NCBI GenBank assembly: GCA_035369865.1
Contig: DAOOVG010000002.1
Location: 1-46,197, forward strand
DNA from: MVYY01 sp035369865
GTDB taxonomy: Bacteria; Bacteroidota; Bacteroidia; Bacteroidales; Paludibacteraceae
Direction of reading: 5' to 3'
Length of the DNA: 46,197 nt
Shown here: piece after piece, positions 32,473-41,382 of the stretch
Numbering within the stretch: the stretch's first letter is position 1
How the letters are laid out: the number at the start of each line of letters is the position of its first letter
The notes under the pieces: generated by a model
Database searches by the model: none
The model's input: the letters and a program-made list of their open reading frames with translations, nothing else
Told to the model about the DNA's origin: nothing
Position numbers and translations under genes: made by a program

Positions 32473-34632
32473 ATGAACACAATTACGAAAACCATCACAA
32501 TGAATGATGGAAGAGAAATTACGATTGAAACAGGTAAGCTGGCAAAGCAAGCAGATGGAGCAGTGATGGTTCGTATGGGAAATACGATGTTATTGGCAAC
32601 AGTTTGTGCTGCTGAAGATGCGATTGAAGGCACTGATTTTATGCCTCTTTCCGTAGATTACAAAGAAAAATTTGCAGCTTTTGGTCGATTTCCAGGTGGC
32701 TTTTTACGTCGTGAAGGTCGCCCTTCTGACTATGAAGTTTTAATTGCACGATTGGTGGATCGAGCCCTTCGACCTTTGTTTCCCGATGATTTTCATGCAG
32801 AAACATTTGTAAATATTATTCTTTGTTCCGCTGATGGTGAAGATATGCCTGATGCACTGGCTGGTCTGGCTGCTTCCGCTGCACTTGCAGTTTCGGGTAT
32901 TCCTTTTAAAGGACCTATTTCAGAAGTTCGTGTGGCACGCATTAATGGTGAATTTGTTATTAATCCTACTTTTAGTCAACTTGAAATAGCTGATATGGAT
33001 ATTATTGTAGCAGCCACAATGGAAAATATTGTCATGGTAGAAGGTGAAATGAAAGAAGTGAGTGAGGAAGATTTGTTGAATGCTATGAAAACTGCTCATC
33101 AGGCGATAAAAATACAATGTCAGGCTCAGTTAGAATTAATGAAAGAAGTTGGTAAAACTGAAAAGCGAATATATAATCACGAAGAAAACGATGAAGAGCT
33201 TAAAAAAGATATTTGGGCTAAAACGTATGACAAAGCTTATCAAATAGCTGTTTCGGGAAATAATGACAAACATTCTCGCACTGAAAATTTTGAAGCAATT
33301 ATTAATGATTATATTGTAACGCTCGACCCTGAAGTTGCTGAGGCTAAAAAACTTTTGATTGACAAGTATTATCACGATGTTCAAAAAGAAGCGATGCGTC
33401 GTGCAATTCTTGATGAAGGGAAACGTTTGGACGGACGCCATACAACTGAAATTCGTCCTATTTGGTGCGAAGTTGATTATTTGCCTGGCACTCACGGTTC
33501 TGCGATATTCACACGCGGTGAAACGCAGGCATTAGTCACAGTTACACTTGGAACCAAAATGGATGAAAAATTAATTGATGAACCATTGATTCAAGGAAAA
33601 GAACGTTTTATGTTGCATTATAATTTTCCACCCTTTGCTACAGGTGAGGCACGTCCTTCACGCGGAGTAGGACGCAGAGAAATTGGTCACGGTAATTTAG
33701 CTCTTCGTGCTTTGAAAAACATACTTCCAGAAGATTATCCCTATGTTATTCGGGTTGTTTCTGATATTTTGGAATCCAATGGTTCTTCTTCTATGGCTAC
33801 TGTTTGTGGCGGAACTCTGGCATTAATGGATGCTGGTGTCCAAATTAAAAAACCTGTTTCTGGAATTGCTATGGGTTTGATTTCTGAAAACAAGGGAGAA
33901 AAATATGCAATTTTATCTGATATATTAGGCGATGAAGATCATCTTGGTGATATGGATTTCAAAGTTGCAGGAACAAAAGATGGCATTACTGCCACACAAA
34001 TGGATATCAAAGTAGAAGGACTTTCTTATGAAATTCTTGAAAAAGCTCTTCAACAAGCAAAAGAAGGAAGGTTATTTATCTTGAATAAAATGCTGGAAAC
34101 TATTCCCGAACCACGACCAGATTTCAAACCTCATGTTCCTCGTATTGTAATCATGTTCGTTCCCAAAGAAATGATTGGAGCTATTATTGGACCTGCTGGG
34201 AAAATTATTCAAAATATTCAACTCGAGACAGGCGCTACCATAACTATTGAAGAAATTGGAGATCAAGGACGTGTTGAAATTGCAGCAACCAACAAAGAAG
34301 CTATTGAGGCAGCAGTTGCCAAAATTAAAGGTATTGTAGCTATACCTGAAGTGGGAGAAACTTACATAGCAAAAGTCAAGTCAATTATGCCGTATGGTAT
34401 TTTTGTTGAATTTTTACCTGGCAAAGAGGGTCTGTTGCATATTTCAGAAATTGATTGGAAACATATTGATAACATTGAACAATTGGGCATTAAAGAAGGA
34501 GACATGATTGAAGTTAAACTTTTAGATATCGATGAAAAAACTGGAAAATTCAAGTTATCTCATAAGGCACTATTGCCGCGTCCTTCAAGAGACGAAAAAC
34601 CTCTAAGAAAAAATAACACAATGAGAAAATAA
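32473..34632 (+). CDS. pnp: Polynucleotide phosphorylase
   Basis: Phosphorolytic 3'-5' exoribonuclease of mRNA decay, homotrimer. 719 aa. Domain order: first RNase PH domain (about 5-235; FAAFGRFPGGFLRREGRPS), linking helical domain, second RNase PH domain (about 315-545; GSAIFTRGETQALVTVTLG, KERFMLHYNFPPF, GRREIGHGNLALRAL and DILGDEDHLGDMDFKVAG with catalytic Asp residues), KH domain (about 560-615; GAIIGPAGKIIQNIQLETGA) and S1 domain (about 630-700; VKSIMPYGIFVEFLPGKEGLLH, here two pieces VKSIMPYGIFVEF and LPGKEGLLH). Complete. Followed by a strong terminator and then by the ribosomal operon. Confidence 0.97.
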   Translation: MNTITKTITMNDGREITIETGKLAKQADGAVMVRMGNTMLLATVCAAEDAIEGTDFMPLSVDYKEKFAAFGRFPGGFLRREGRPSDYEVLIARLVDRALRPLFPDDFHAETFVNIILCSADGEDMPDALAGLAASAALAVSGIPFKGPISEVRVARINGEFVINPTFSQLEIADMDIIVAATMENIVMVEGEMKEVSEEDLLNAMKTAHQAIKIQCQAQLELMKEVGKTEKRIYNHEENDEELKKDIWAKTYDKAYQIAVSGNNDKHSRTENFEAIINDYIVTLDPEVAEAKKLLIDKYYHDVQKEAMRRAILDEGKRLDGRHTTEIRPIWCEVDYLPGTHGSAIFTRGETQALVTVTLGTKMDEKLIDEPLIQGKERFMLHYNFPPFATGEARPSRGVGRREIGHGNLALRALKNILPEDYPYVIRVVSDILESNGSSSMATVCGGTLALMDAGVQIKKPVSGIAMGLISENKGEKYAILSDILGDEDHLGDMDFKVAGTKDGITATQMDIKVEGLSYEILEKALQQAKEGRLFILNKMLETIPEPRPDFKPHVPRIVIMFVPKEMIGAIIGPAGKIIQNIQLETGATITIEEIGDQGRVEIAATNKEAIEAAVAKIKGIVAIPEVGETYIAKVKSIMPYGIFVEFLPGKEGLLHISEIDWKHIDNIEQLGIKEGDMIEVKLLDIDEKTGKFKLSHKALLPRPSRDEKPLRKNNTMRK

Positions 34633-34657
34633 ATGATTTTTTAATTTATTTAGCAGT

Positions 34658-34689
34658 AAAAAAGCCTCGTACATTGACGAGGTTTTTTT
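34658..34689 (+). terminator. Terminator of pnp
   Basis: CCTCGT (34665-34670) pairs with ACGAGG (34677-34682) across ACATTG, flanked by A residues on the left and seven T on the right. A textbook intrinsic terminator 26 bases after the pnp stop. Confidence 0.9.
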
Positions 34690-34935
34690 ATCCTATTTAA
34701 AGTTCAAATAATTTAAAAAAGATTCTTATAATTTTAATTCTAAGTATAAATAAATATTCTTTAATAAAAATTATGAGAAATTTAGAATTGAAATTATTCA
34801 AAGTATTATTCTGTATGAATAAATAAAAATCAAATTATTATCACTTTACGTGTATTTTTTTAATTTACTTTTTTATTAATAAAAGCTATAATAAATTCAT
34901 AAAAGGAACTTTATTGAAAAAAATACTTTTAACTC
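34690..34935. other. AT-rich spacer before the ribosomal operon
   Basis: About 245 bases with no gene, no clear hairpin and very high A+T. The AT-rich tract immediately upstream of the rpsL promoter could act as an UP-like element, but no specific motif supports that. Confidence 0.4.
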
Positions 34936-34967
34936 GTTGTCAATAAAAAAAAATATTACTAACTTTG
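34936..34967 (+). promoter_or_regulatory. Promoter of the str/S10/spc ribosomal operon
   Basis: GTTG (34936-34939), 20 bases, TAACTTTG (34960-34967), a full match to TAnnTTTG and three of four at -33. The start is expected near 34974, leaving a leader of about 60 bases before rpsL. No other good promoter is visible before rpsJ, so this may serve the whole run of genes. Confidence 0.65.
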
Positions 34968-35035
34968 CAAGCCGTTTCGGTCAGATTAAAGTAAATAGAA
35001 ATCAACTTGATAAAAAATTTAAAGTAAAATAAAAG

Positions 35036-35437
35036 ATGCCTACCATTCAACAGTTAGTTAGAAAAGGAAGAAGTGAAATTTTTAAGAAAAGTAAATCACC
35101 TGCTTTGGATGCGTGTCCACAACGTAGAGGTGTATGTGTGCGTGTTTATACAACTACACCTAAAAAACCTAATTCAGCTTTACGTAAAGTAGCACGTGTA
35201 CGTTTAACAAATCAAAAAGAAGTAAATGCATATATTCCTGGCGAAGGACATAATTTGCAGGAACATTCAATAGTATTGGTGCGAGGTGGACGTGTTAAAG
35301 ATCTTCCAGGTGTTCGTTATCATGTCATAAGAGGTACTTTAGATACTGCTGGCGTAAATGGACGTTTACAGAGACGTTCAAAATATGGTACAAAACGTCC
35401 TAAAAAGAGTCAAGCTGCTACGGCAAAGAAAAAATAA
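35036..35437 (+). CDS. rpsL: 30S ribosomal protein S12
   Basis: Decoding-centre protein of the small subunit. 133 aa with the usual Lys-rich C-terminal tail. The streptomycin-contact segments TTPKKPNSALRKV (40-52) and GGRVKDLPG are intact, including the Lys residues whose change gives resistance and the Asp that is often methylthiolated. First gene of the operon. Confidence 0.98.
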   Translation: MPTIQQLVRKGRSEIFKKSKSPALDACPQRRGVCVRVYTTTPKKPNSALRKVARVRLTNQKEVNAYIPGEGHNLQEHSIVLVRGGRVKDLPGVRYHVIRGTLDTAGVNGRLQRRSKYGTKRPKKSQAATAKKK

Positions 35438-35558
35438 ATAAAATATTTATAAACATTTAGATAAAAAAATTGTTGAAGAGTTTTTATTTTTAAAAGTTGA
35501 GTAAATGATCATTTGATCGTTGAAGATTTTAAAAAACAACTAATAAGTAAATTTAAAA

Positions 35559-36035
35559 ATGAGAAAGTCAAAACCCAAAAAAAGGATTGTTTTACCTGAT
35601 CCAGTTTATAACGATCCAATGGTAACAAAATTTGTAAATCATTTAATGTACGATGGCAAAAAGTCAATTGCTTTCGATATTTTTTATAATACACTTGAAA
35701 TTGTAAAAAATAAATTACCCCACGAAGAAAAGTCGTCATTGGAAATTTGGAAAAAAGCTTTGGAAAATGTAACGCCTCTGGTAGAAGTTAAATCAAGACG
35801 TATAGGTGGCGCAACTTTTCAAGTTCCTACAGAAATCCGACCAGATCGGAAGGAATCAATTTCAATGAAAAATTTAATTCTATATGCTCGTAAAAGGGGA
35901 GGTCATTCAATGTCAGATAAGTTGGCTGCAGAAATTGTAGATGCTTACAATAATCAAGGTGGCGCTTTCAAACGTAAGGAAGACATTCACCGTATGGCTG
36001 AAGCTAATAGAGCATTTGCACACTTTAAGTTTTAA
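35559..36035 (+). CDS. rpsG: 30S ribosomal protein S7
   Basis: Nucleates assembly of the 30S head by binding 16S rRNA. 158 aa. Conserved blocks: KKRIVLPDPVYND at the start, RRIGGATFQVPTEIRP in the beta-hairpin, and AEANRAFAHFKF at the C-terminus. It lies 121 bases after rpsL and 28 bases before fusA. Confidence 0.98.
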   Translation: MRKSKPKKRIVLPDPVYNDPMVTKFVNHLMYDGKKSIAFDIFYNTLEIVKNKLPHEEKSSLEIWKKALENVTPLVEVKSRRIGGATFQVPTEIRPDRKESISMKNLILYARKRGGHSMSDKLAAEIVDAYNNQGGAFKRKEDIHRMAEANRAFAHFKF

Positions 36036-36063
36036 AAGTATTTAAAAAGAAGACGAGTTATTA

Positions 36064-38187
36064 ATGGCTAATGCGGATTTAAGCTATACAAGAAATATTG
36101 GTATCATGGCACACATCGATGCCGGAAAAACTACTACTTCTGAACGTATTTTGTATTATACAGGCTTGACTCACAAAATGGGTGAAGTGCATGATGGTAC
36201 AGCAACAATGGATTGGATGGAACAGGAGCAGGAACGTGGTATTACTATTACTTCTGCTGCTACTACAACTTATTGGAATTATGGAGGTCAAAAATATAAA
36301 ATCAATTTGATTGACACCCCGGGGCATGTTGATTTTACGGTTGAAGTTGAACGGTCTTTGCGAGTACTTGATGGTGCTATAGCTACTTTTTGTGCAGTAG
36401 GGGGTGTAGAACCTCAATCAGAAACTGTGTGGCGTCAAGCAGATAAATATAAAGTTCCTCGTATTTGTTTTGTAAATAAAATGGATCGGTCAGGAGCTGA
36501 TTTTTTTGGCGTGATTCGACAAATTAAAGAAATACTGGGAGCTAATCCTTGTCCTATTCAAATTCCTATCGGTGTTGAAGAAAAGTTTAAAGGAGTGGTC
36601 GATTTGATCAAAATGAAAGCTATTTTCTGGCATGATGAAACGTTAGGAGCAGAATACGAGGAAGAAGAGATTCCTGCTGATTTAATCAATGAAGCCAAAG
36701 AGTGGAGAGAAAAGCTGCTGGAAAAAGTAGTTGAATTTGATGATGCTTTAATGCAGAAATATTTTGATGATCCCCTTACAATTACCGAAAAAGAAATAAA
36801 GGCTGTTATTCGTAAAGGTACACTTTCAAGAGAAATTTATCCAGTGATTTGCGGATCTGCTTTTAAAAACAAAGGTATTCAAACCATGCTGGATGCGGTA
36901 TGTGCGTATTTGCCAAGTCCGTTGGATAATCCAGAAATTGTAGGGAAAGATCCACGTTTTTTAGATAAAACAGTGATTCGTCACCCTGATCCAAATGAAC
37001 CTTTATGTGCATTGGCATTTAAAATTGCAACGGATCCTTATGTAGGGCGTTTGTGTTATTTTCGAGTTTATTCAGGAAAAATTGAATCAGGTTCATATGT
37101 GTATAATCCCAGAACTAATAAAAATGAACGTATTTCCCGGATTTATCAAATGCACTCAAATAAACAAAATCATATTGATGTGATTTTTGCCGGTGATATT
37201 GGTGCAGGTGTAGGTTTTAAAGATATTAAAACGGGTGATACACTATGTGACGAAAAACATCCTATTATTTTAGAATCGATTGATTTCCCTGAGCCAGTAA
37301 TTGGAATTAGTATTGAACCTAAAACTCAGAAAGATTTAGATAGATTAAGTGTAGGACTTTCTAAATTAGCTGAAGAAGATCCAACTTTTCAAGTAAAAAC
37401 AGATGAACAGTCGGGACAGACTATTATCAGTGGCATGGGCGAGTTACATCTGGAAATTATTCTGGATCGTTTAAGACGAGAATTTAAAGTAGAATGTAAT
37501 CAAGGACGACCACAAGTTGCTTATAAAGAAGCCATTACTAAACCTGTTGAAATCAGAGAAGTTTATAAGAAACAAACAGGCGGACGTGGTAAATTTGCTG
37601 ATATAATAGTAAGGGTTGAACCTGCAGATGTTGATTTTGAAGGAAGTTTACAGTTTATTGATTTAGTGAAAGGTGGAAATATTCCAAAAGAATACATACC
37701 TGCTATTCAAAAAGGGTTTTTATCGGCCATGAAAAATGGCGTTTTGGCAGGTTTCCCTGTTGACAAATTAAAAGTAACAGTTTTAGATGGTTCTTATCAT
37801 CCTGTTGACTCTGATCAGTTATCTTTTGAAATTTGTGCTCAAATAGCTTTTAAAAATGCTTGTATTAAGGCAAATCCTGTCTTGCTGGAACCTATTATGA
37901 AGTTAGAAGTGGTAACCCCAGAAGAAAATATGGGAGATGTGATAGCTGATTTGAATAAGCGAAGAGGACAAATAGAGAATACAGAATCCAGTCATACGGG
38001 AGCCCGTATTATAAAAGCCAAAGTACCTTTGGCAGAAATGTTTGGATATGTTACGGTTTTGCGTACTATTACTTCGGGTAGAGCAACTTCTTCTATGGAA
38101 TTTGATCATTATGAAGAAGTGAGCAATTCTATCGCAAAACAAGTAGTTGGAGAAGCAAAAGGAAAAGTAGAATTATTAAATTATTAA
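36064..38187 (+). CDS. fusA: Elongation factor G
   Basis: GTPase that drives translocation of tRNA and mRNA after peptide bond formation. 707 aa, usual length. G domain motifs: G1 AHIDAGKTTTSE near residue 16, the switch I stretch ERGITITSAATT, G3 DTPGHVDF, and G4 NKMDRSGAD. Domains II-V follow (SGMGELHLEIILDRL, TGARIIKAKVPLAEMFGYVT). It lies between rpsG and rpsJ. The tuf gene that follows fusA in many other phyla is not here. Confidence 0.98.
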   Translation: MANADLSYTRNIGIMAHIDAGKTTTSERILYYTGLTHKMGEVHDGTATMDWMEQEQERGITITSAATTTYWNYGGQKYKINLIDTPGHVDFTVEVERSLRVLDGAIATFCAVGGVEPQSETVWRQADKYKVPRICFVNKMDRSGADFFGVIRQIKEILGANPCPIQIPIGVEEKFKGVVDLIKMKAIFWHDETLGAEYEEEEIPADLINEAKEWREKLLEKVVEFDDALMQKYFDDPLTITEKEIKAVIRKGTLSREIYPVICGSAFKNKGIQTMLDAVCAYLPSPLDNPEIVGKDPRFLDKTVIRHPDPNEPLCALAFKIATDPYVGRLCYFRVYSGKIESGSYVYNPRTNKNERISRIYQMHSNKQNHIDVIFAGDIGAGVGFKDIKTGDTLCDEKHPIILESIDFPEPVIGISIEPKTQKDLDRLSVGLSKLAEEDPTFQVKTDEQSGQTIISGMGELHLEIILDRLRREFKVECNQGRPQVAYKEAITKPVEIREVYKKQTGGRGKFADIIVRVEPADVDFEGSLQFIDLVKGGNIPKEYIPAIQKGFLSAMKNGVLAGFPVDKLKVTVLDGSYHPVDSDQLSFEICAQIAFKNACIKANPVLLEPIMKLEVVTPEENMGDVIADLNKRRGQIENTESSHTGARIIKAKVPLAEMFGYVTVLRTITSGRATSSMEFDHYEEVSNSIAKQVVGEAKGKVELLNY

Positions 38188-38202
38188 TATAATTAATTAT
38201 GA

Positions 38203-38251
38203 TTCAGAATTTTTTTGTTAGCAAATGACTCTTAACAAAAATTATTCTGAA
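38203..38251 (+). promoter_or_regulatory. Long hairpin between fusA and rpsJ
   Basis: TTCAGAAT (38203-38210) pairs with ATTCTGAA (38244-38251), and inside it TTTTGTTA (38213-38220) pairs with TAACAAAA (38233-38240), giving 16 pairs and a 12-base loop. The structure covers most of the 80-base gap and ends 16 bases before the rpsJ ATG. No T tract follows. A leader or attenuator for the S10 part of the operon is possible; in E. coli L4 regulates at the corresponding place. Confidence 0.45.
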
Positions 38252-38267
38252 ATTTATAAAGAAAACT

Positions 38268-38573
38268 ATGAGTCAAAAAATTAGAATTAAATTAAAATCT
38301 TATGATTACAATCTGGTTGATAAATCGGCTGAAAAGATTGTAAAAACGGTGAAAGCAACCGGAGCTGTAGTAAGCGGTCCAATACCACTGCCAACGCATA
38401 AACGTATATTTACAGTGAATCGCTCTACTTTTGTCAATAAAAAATCAAGAGAGCAGTTTGAGCTTTCTTCTTACAAAAGATTGATTGATATTTACAGTTC
38501 AACAAGTAAAACAGTTGATGCATTGATGAAACTTGAATTGCCAAGTGGAGTAGAAGTGGAAATAAAAGTTTGA
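38268..38573 (+). CDS. rpsJ: 30S ribosomal protein S10
   Basis: Small-subunit head protein, also NusE in antitermination. 101 aa. Signatures: IRIKLKSYDYNLVDKSAEKI, GAVVSGPIPLPTHKRIFTVN and the family signature segment around REQFELSSYKRLIDI. First gene of the S10 cluster, 80 bases after fusA behind a long hairpin. Confidence 0.98.
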   Translation: MSQKIRIKLKSYDYNLVDKSAEKIVKTVKATGAVVSGPIPLPTHKRIFTVNRSTFVNKKSREQFELSSYKRLIDIYSSTSKTVDALMKLELPSGVEVEIKV

Positions 38574-38617
38574 TAGAATTTTTTAATTCAATACATAATA
38601 TAAAATGTATAATCAAT

Positions 38618-38646
38618 GACCGATCCCACGCAAGTGGTTAAGGGTC
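38618..38646 (+). promoter_or_regulatory. GNRA-capped hairpin before rplC
   Basis: GACC (38618-38621) pairs with GGTC (38643-38646); inside, CCAC (38626-38629) and GTGG (38634-38637) enclose a GCAA tetraloop. It stands 16 bases ahead of the rplC ATG in the 89-base rpsJ-rplC gap, one of the longer gaps of the S10 cluster. A ribosomal protein-binding leader is possible but unproven. Confidence 0.4.
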
Positions 38647-38662
38647 TTAAATTAAATTTAAA

Positions 38663-39280
38663 ATGCCAGGATTAATAGGTAAAAAAATTGGGATGACTTC
38701 CGTTTTCAGTGAGAATGGGAAAAATGTTCCTTGTACAGTAATTGAAGCAGGTCCTTGTTTTGTTACACAAGTAAAAACAAAAGAAAAGGATGGATATAAA
38801 GCTGTTCAGTTAGGTTTTCAAACAAAAAGTGAAAAGCACACCATTAAATCAGAAATGGGACATTTCAAGGTTGCGGGAGTTTTACCACAAAGACATTTGG
38901 TAGAATTTAAAGATTTTGAAAAAGAATTGAAACCGGGCGATGTTCTTACGGTAGAAATTTTTGAAGAAAATAGTTATGTCGATATAATTGGTACTTCAAA
39001 AGGTAAAGGATATCAAGGCGTAGTAAAACGACATAATTTTTCTGGAGTTGGTGAAACTACGCACGGACAGCACAATCGACAAAGAGCCCCCGGTTCATTA
39101 GGAGCTTCCTCTTTCCCTTCACGTGTATTTAAAGGAATGAAAATGGGAGGACGAATGGGAGGCAATAGAACAACTGTTCAAAATTTACTTGTATTAAAAG
39201 TGATACCTGAACATAATTTATTAGTAGTAAAAGGTTCAATACCTGGAGCTAAAAATTCAATCGTAATCATCAATAAATAA
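38663..39280 (+). CDS. rplC: 50S ribosomal protein L3
   Basis: Near the peptidyl-transferase centre, early assembly. 205 aa. MPGLIGKKIGMTSVFSENG at the N-terminus and the extended-loop segment THGQHNRQRAPGSLGASS, then MGGRMGGNRTTVQNL. The stop precedes the rplD ATG by only 2 bases, suggesting coupled translation. Confidence 0.98.
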   Translation: MPGLIGKKIGMTSVFSENGKNVPCTVIEAGPCFVTQVKTKEKDGYKAVQLGFQTKSEKHTIKSEMGHFKVAGVLPQRHLVEFKDFEKELKPGDVLTVEIFEENSYVDIIGTSKGKGYQGVVKRHNFSGVGETTHGQHNRQRAPGSLGASSFPSRVFKGMKMGGRMGGNRTTVQNLLVLKVIPEHNLLVVKGSIPGAKNSIVIINK

Positions 39281-39282
39281 CC

Positions 39283-39915
39283 ATGGAATTAAGTGTATTA
39301 AATATTAAGGGAGAAGACACAGGCCGAAAAGTGTCATTGAATGAAAAAATTTTCGGTATTGAGCCAAATGACCATGCTATTTATTTGGATGCAAAACAAC
39401 ATTTGGCTAATCGTCGCCAGGGAACCCATAAAACAAAAACTAGAAATGAAGTTACGGGAAGTACACGTAAATTAGGCAGACAAAAAGGCGGAGGAGGAGC
39501 AAGACCGGGTGATATTAAATCACCACTTCGTATTGGAGGAGGTACAATTTTTGGACCTGTACCTCGCAGTTACAGTTTTAAGTTAAATAAAAAACTAAAA
39601 CAATTAGCACGAAAATCAGCTCTTTCTTATAAAGCTAAAGATCAGCAAATTACAGTTGTAGAAGATTTTGATTTCGATACCCCAAAAACAAAAAAATTAA
39701 TAGAAATCATTAAAAATTTACAAGTAGCTGATAAAAAACCTTTAATTGTTTTAGAAAATGCAAAGAAAAACGTATATTTGTCGGCTCGAAATATTCCCGC
39801 AGTAAAAGTAGTAACGGTTTCTGAATTAAATACTTATATTTTACTGAATGCTAAAATGTTAGTATTAACAGAAAATTCAATTTCTGCGATTGAGAAAACT
39901 TTTAATTTAGAATAA
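39283..39915 (+). CDS. rplD: 50S ribosomal protein L4
   Basis: Lines the exit tunnel; in E. coli it also represses its own operon. 210 aa. The tunnel loop is recognisable from KTKTRNEVTGSTRKLGRQKG and GGGARPGDIKSPLRIGGG. Seven bases before rplW. Confidence 0.98.
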   Translation: MELSVLNIKGEDTGRKVSLNEKIFGIEPNDHAIYLDAKQHLANRRQGTHKTKTRNEVTGSTRKLGRQKGGGGARPGDIKSPLRIGGGTIFGPVPRSYSFKLNKKLKQLARKSALSYKAKDQQITVVEDFDFDTPKTKKLIEIIKNLQVADKKPLIVLENAKKNVYLSARNIPAVKVVTVSELNTYILLNAKMLVLTENSISAIEKTFNLE

Positions 39916-39922
39916 AAGGAAA

Positions 39923-40216
39923 ATGGAAAATATTATTATAAAACCTCTGGTTACAGAAAAGTTAACGAAACAAACCGAAAAATTTAATCGGTATGGATTT
40001 AAAGTAAACAGGGATGCGAATAAAATCCAGATAAAAGAAGCAGTCGAAGCTTTGTATAATGTAACAGTAATCAAAGTAAATACCATGATAGTAGCTCCTA
40101 AAAAAAGAAGTCGTTATACTAAAAGCGGAATTATCGAAGGAGAGAAGTCAGCTTATAAAAAAGCTATTGTAACCTTAAAAAAAGGTGAAGAAATTGATTT
40201 TTTTAGCAACATTTAA
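39923..40216 (+). CDS. rplW: 50S ribosomal protein L23
   Basis: At the tunnel exit, docking site for trigger factor and SRP. 97 aa. IIIKPLVTEKLTKQTE, FKVNRDANKIQIKEAVEALY and VTVIKVNTMIVAPKKRSR fit the family. An AAGGA sequence close to the ATG is one of the few SD-like sites. Nine bases before rplB. Confidence 0.97.
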   Translation: MENIIIKPLVTEKLTKQTEKFNRYGFKVNRDANKIQIKEAVEALYNVTVIKVNTMIVAPKKRSRYTKSGIIEGEKSAYKKAIVTLKKGEEIDFFSNI

Positions 40217-40225
40217 AAATAAAAC

Positions 40226-41050
40226 ATGGCAGTTCGTAAATTAGTCCCTACTACACCCGGGCAGAGAAATAAAATTATAAGTAGCTTTAATACCATTACT
40301 GCAAAAGAGCCTGAAAAATCCCTTGTTATTGGAAAAAAGAAAACAGGTGGTCGTAATAATGGTGGGCGAAGGACAATGCGCTATATCGGTGGTGGTCACA
40401 AAAGAAAATTCAGAATTATTGATTTTAAACGTAATAAAGATGGCGTGCCAGCAACCGTTAAAGCTATTGAATATGATCCCAATCGATCAGCTCATATAGC
40501 TTTGCTTTATTATGCTGATGGAGAAAAATCATACATTCTTGCTCCAGAAGGTTTAAAAGTAGGTCAAAAAGTTCAATCCGGACCAGAAGTTGAACCAGAA
40601 GTTGGGAATGCACTTCCATTAGCAAATATTCCACTTGGTACTATTATTCATAATATTGAATTACGTCCCGGTCAAGGTGCTTCAATGGCACGTTCAGCAG
40701 GGACTTTTGCTCAATTAATATCTCGCGAAGATAAATATGTTATTATAAAATTACCTTCGGGTGAAATCCGAAAAATTCTTTCTACTTGTAAGGCGACTAT
40801 TGGAAGCGTAGGAAATTCCGATCATGCTCTTATAAAATCAGGAAAAGCTGGACGTTCACGTTGGTTAGGCAGAAGGCCACGAGTTAGAGGAGTAGCAATG
40901 AATCCTGTTGATCACCCAATGGGTGGAGGAGAAGGACGTGCTTCAGGAGGACACCCTCGCTCACGCAAGGGATTGTTGGCAAAAGGATATAAAACACGTT
41001 ACCCCAAAAAGGAATCAAATCAATATATTATTGAAAGAAGAAAGAAATAA
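40226..41050 (+). CDS. rplB: 50S ribosomal protein L2
   Basis: Needed for subunit joining and peptidyl transferase. 274 aa. Conserved parts: RNNGGRRTMRYIGGGHKRKF, the central SH3-like region, and the C-terminal MNPVDHPMGGGEGRASGGHP with the His important for activity. Confidence 0.98.
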   Translation: MAVRKLVPTTPGQRNKIISSFNTITAKEPEKSLVIGKKKTGGRNNGGRRTMRYIGGGHKRKFRIIDFKRNKDGVPATVKAIEYDPNRSAHIALLYYADGEKSYILAPEGLKVGQKVQSGPEVEPEVGNALPLANIPLGTIIHNIELRPGQGASMARSAGTFAQLISREDKYVIIKLPSGEIRKILSTCKATIGSVGNSDHALIKSGKAGRSRWLGRRPRVRGVAMNPVDHPMGGGEGRASGGHPRSRKGLLAKGYKTRYPKKESNQYIIERRKK

Positions 41051-41074
41051 TTGGATAATAAATAGATATAAAAT

Positions 41075-41341
41075 ATGAGTCGTTCATTAAAAAAAGGACC
41101 TTACATTAATTTAAAGCTGGAGAAAAAAATCCTTGCAATGAATGAAAGCGGGAAAAAATCTGTAATTAAAACATGGGCACGTGCTTCAATGATTTCTCCC
41201 GACTTTGTAGGGCATACTATTGCCATACATAATGGGAATAAGTTTATTCCTGTCTATATTACTGAAAATATGGTAGGACATAAGCTTGGCGAATTTGCTT
41301 TGACACGAACTTTTAGAGGTCATTCAGGGAAAAATAAGTAA
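41075..41341 (+). CDS. rpsS: 30S ribosomal protein S19
   Basis: Small-subunit head protein contacting S13. 88 aa. MSRSLKKGPYINLKLEKKI at the N-terminus, then VIKTWARASMISPDFVGHTI and the C-terminal GHKLGEFALTRTFRGHSG are all typical. 41 bases before rplV. Confidence 0.98.
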   Translation: MSRSLKKGPYINLKLEKKILAMNESGKKSVIKTWARASMISPDFVGHTIAIHNGNKFIPVYITENMVGHKLGEFALTRTFRGHSGKNK

Positions 41342-41382
41342 ATTATTGAAGGTCAACTATTAAACTTAAAATTTTTTTAGAA

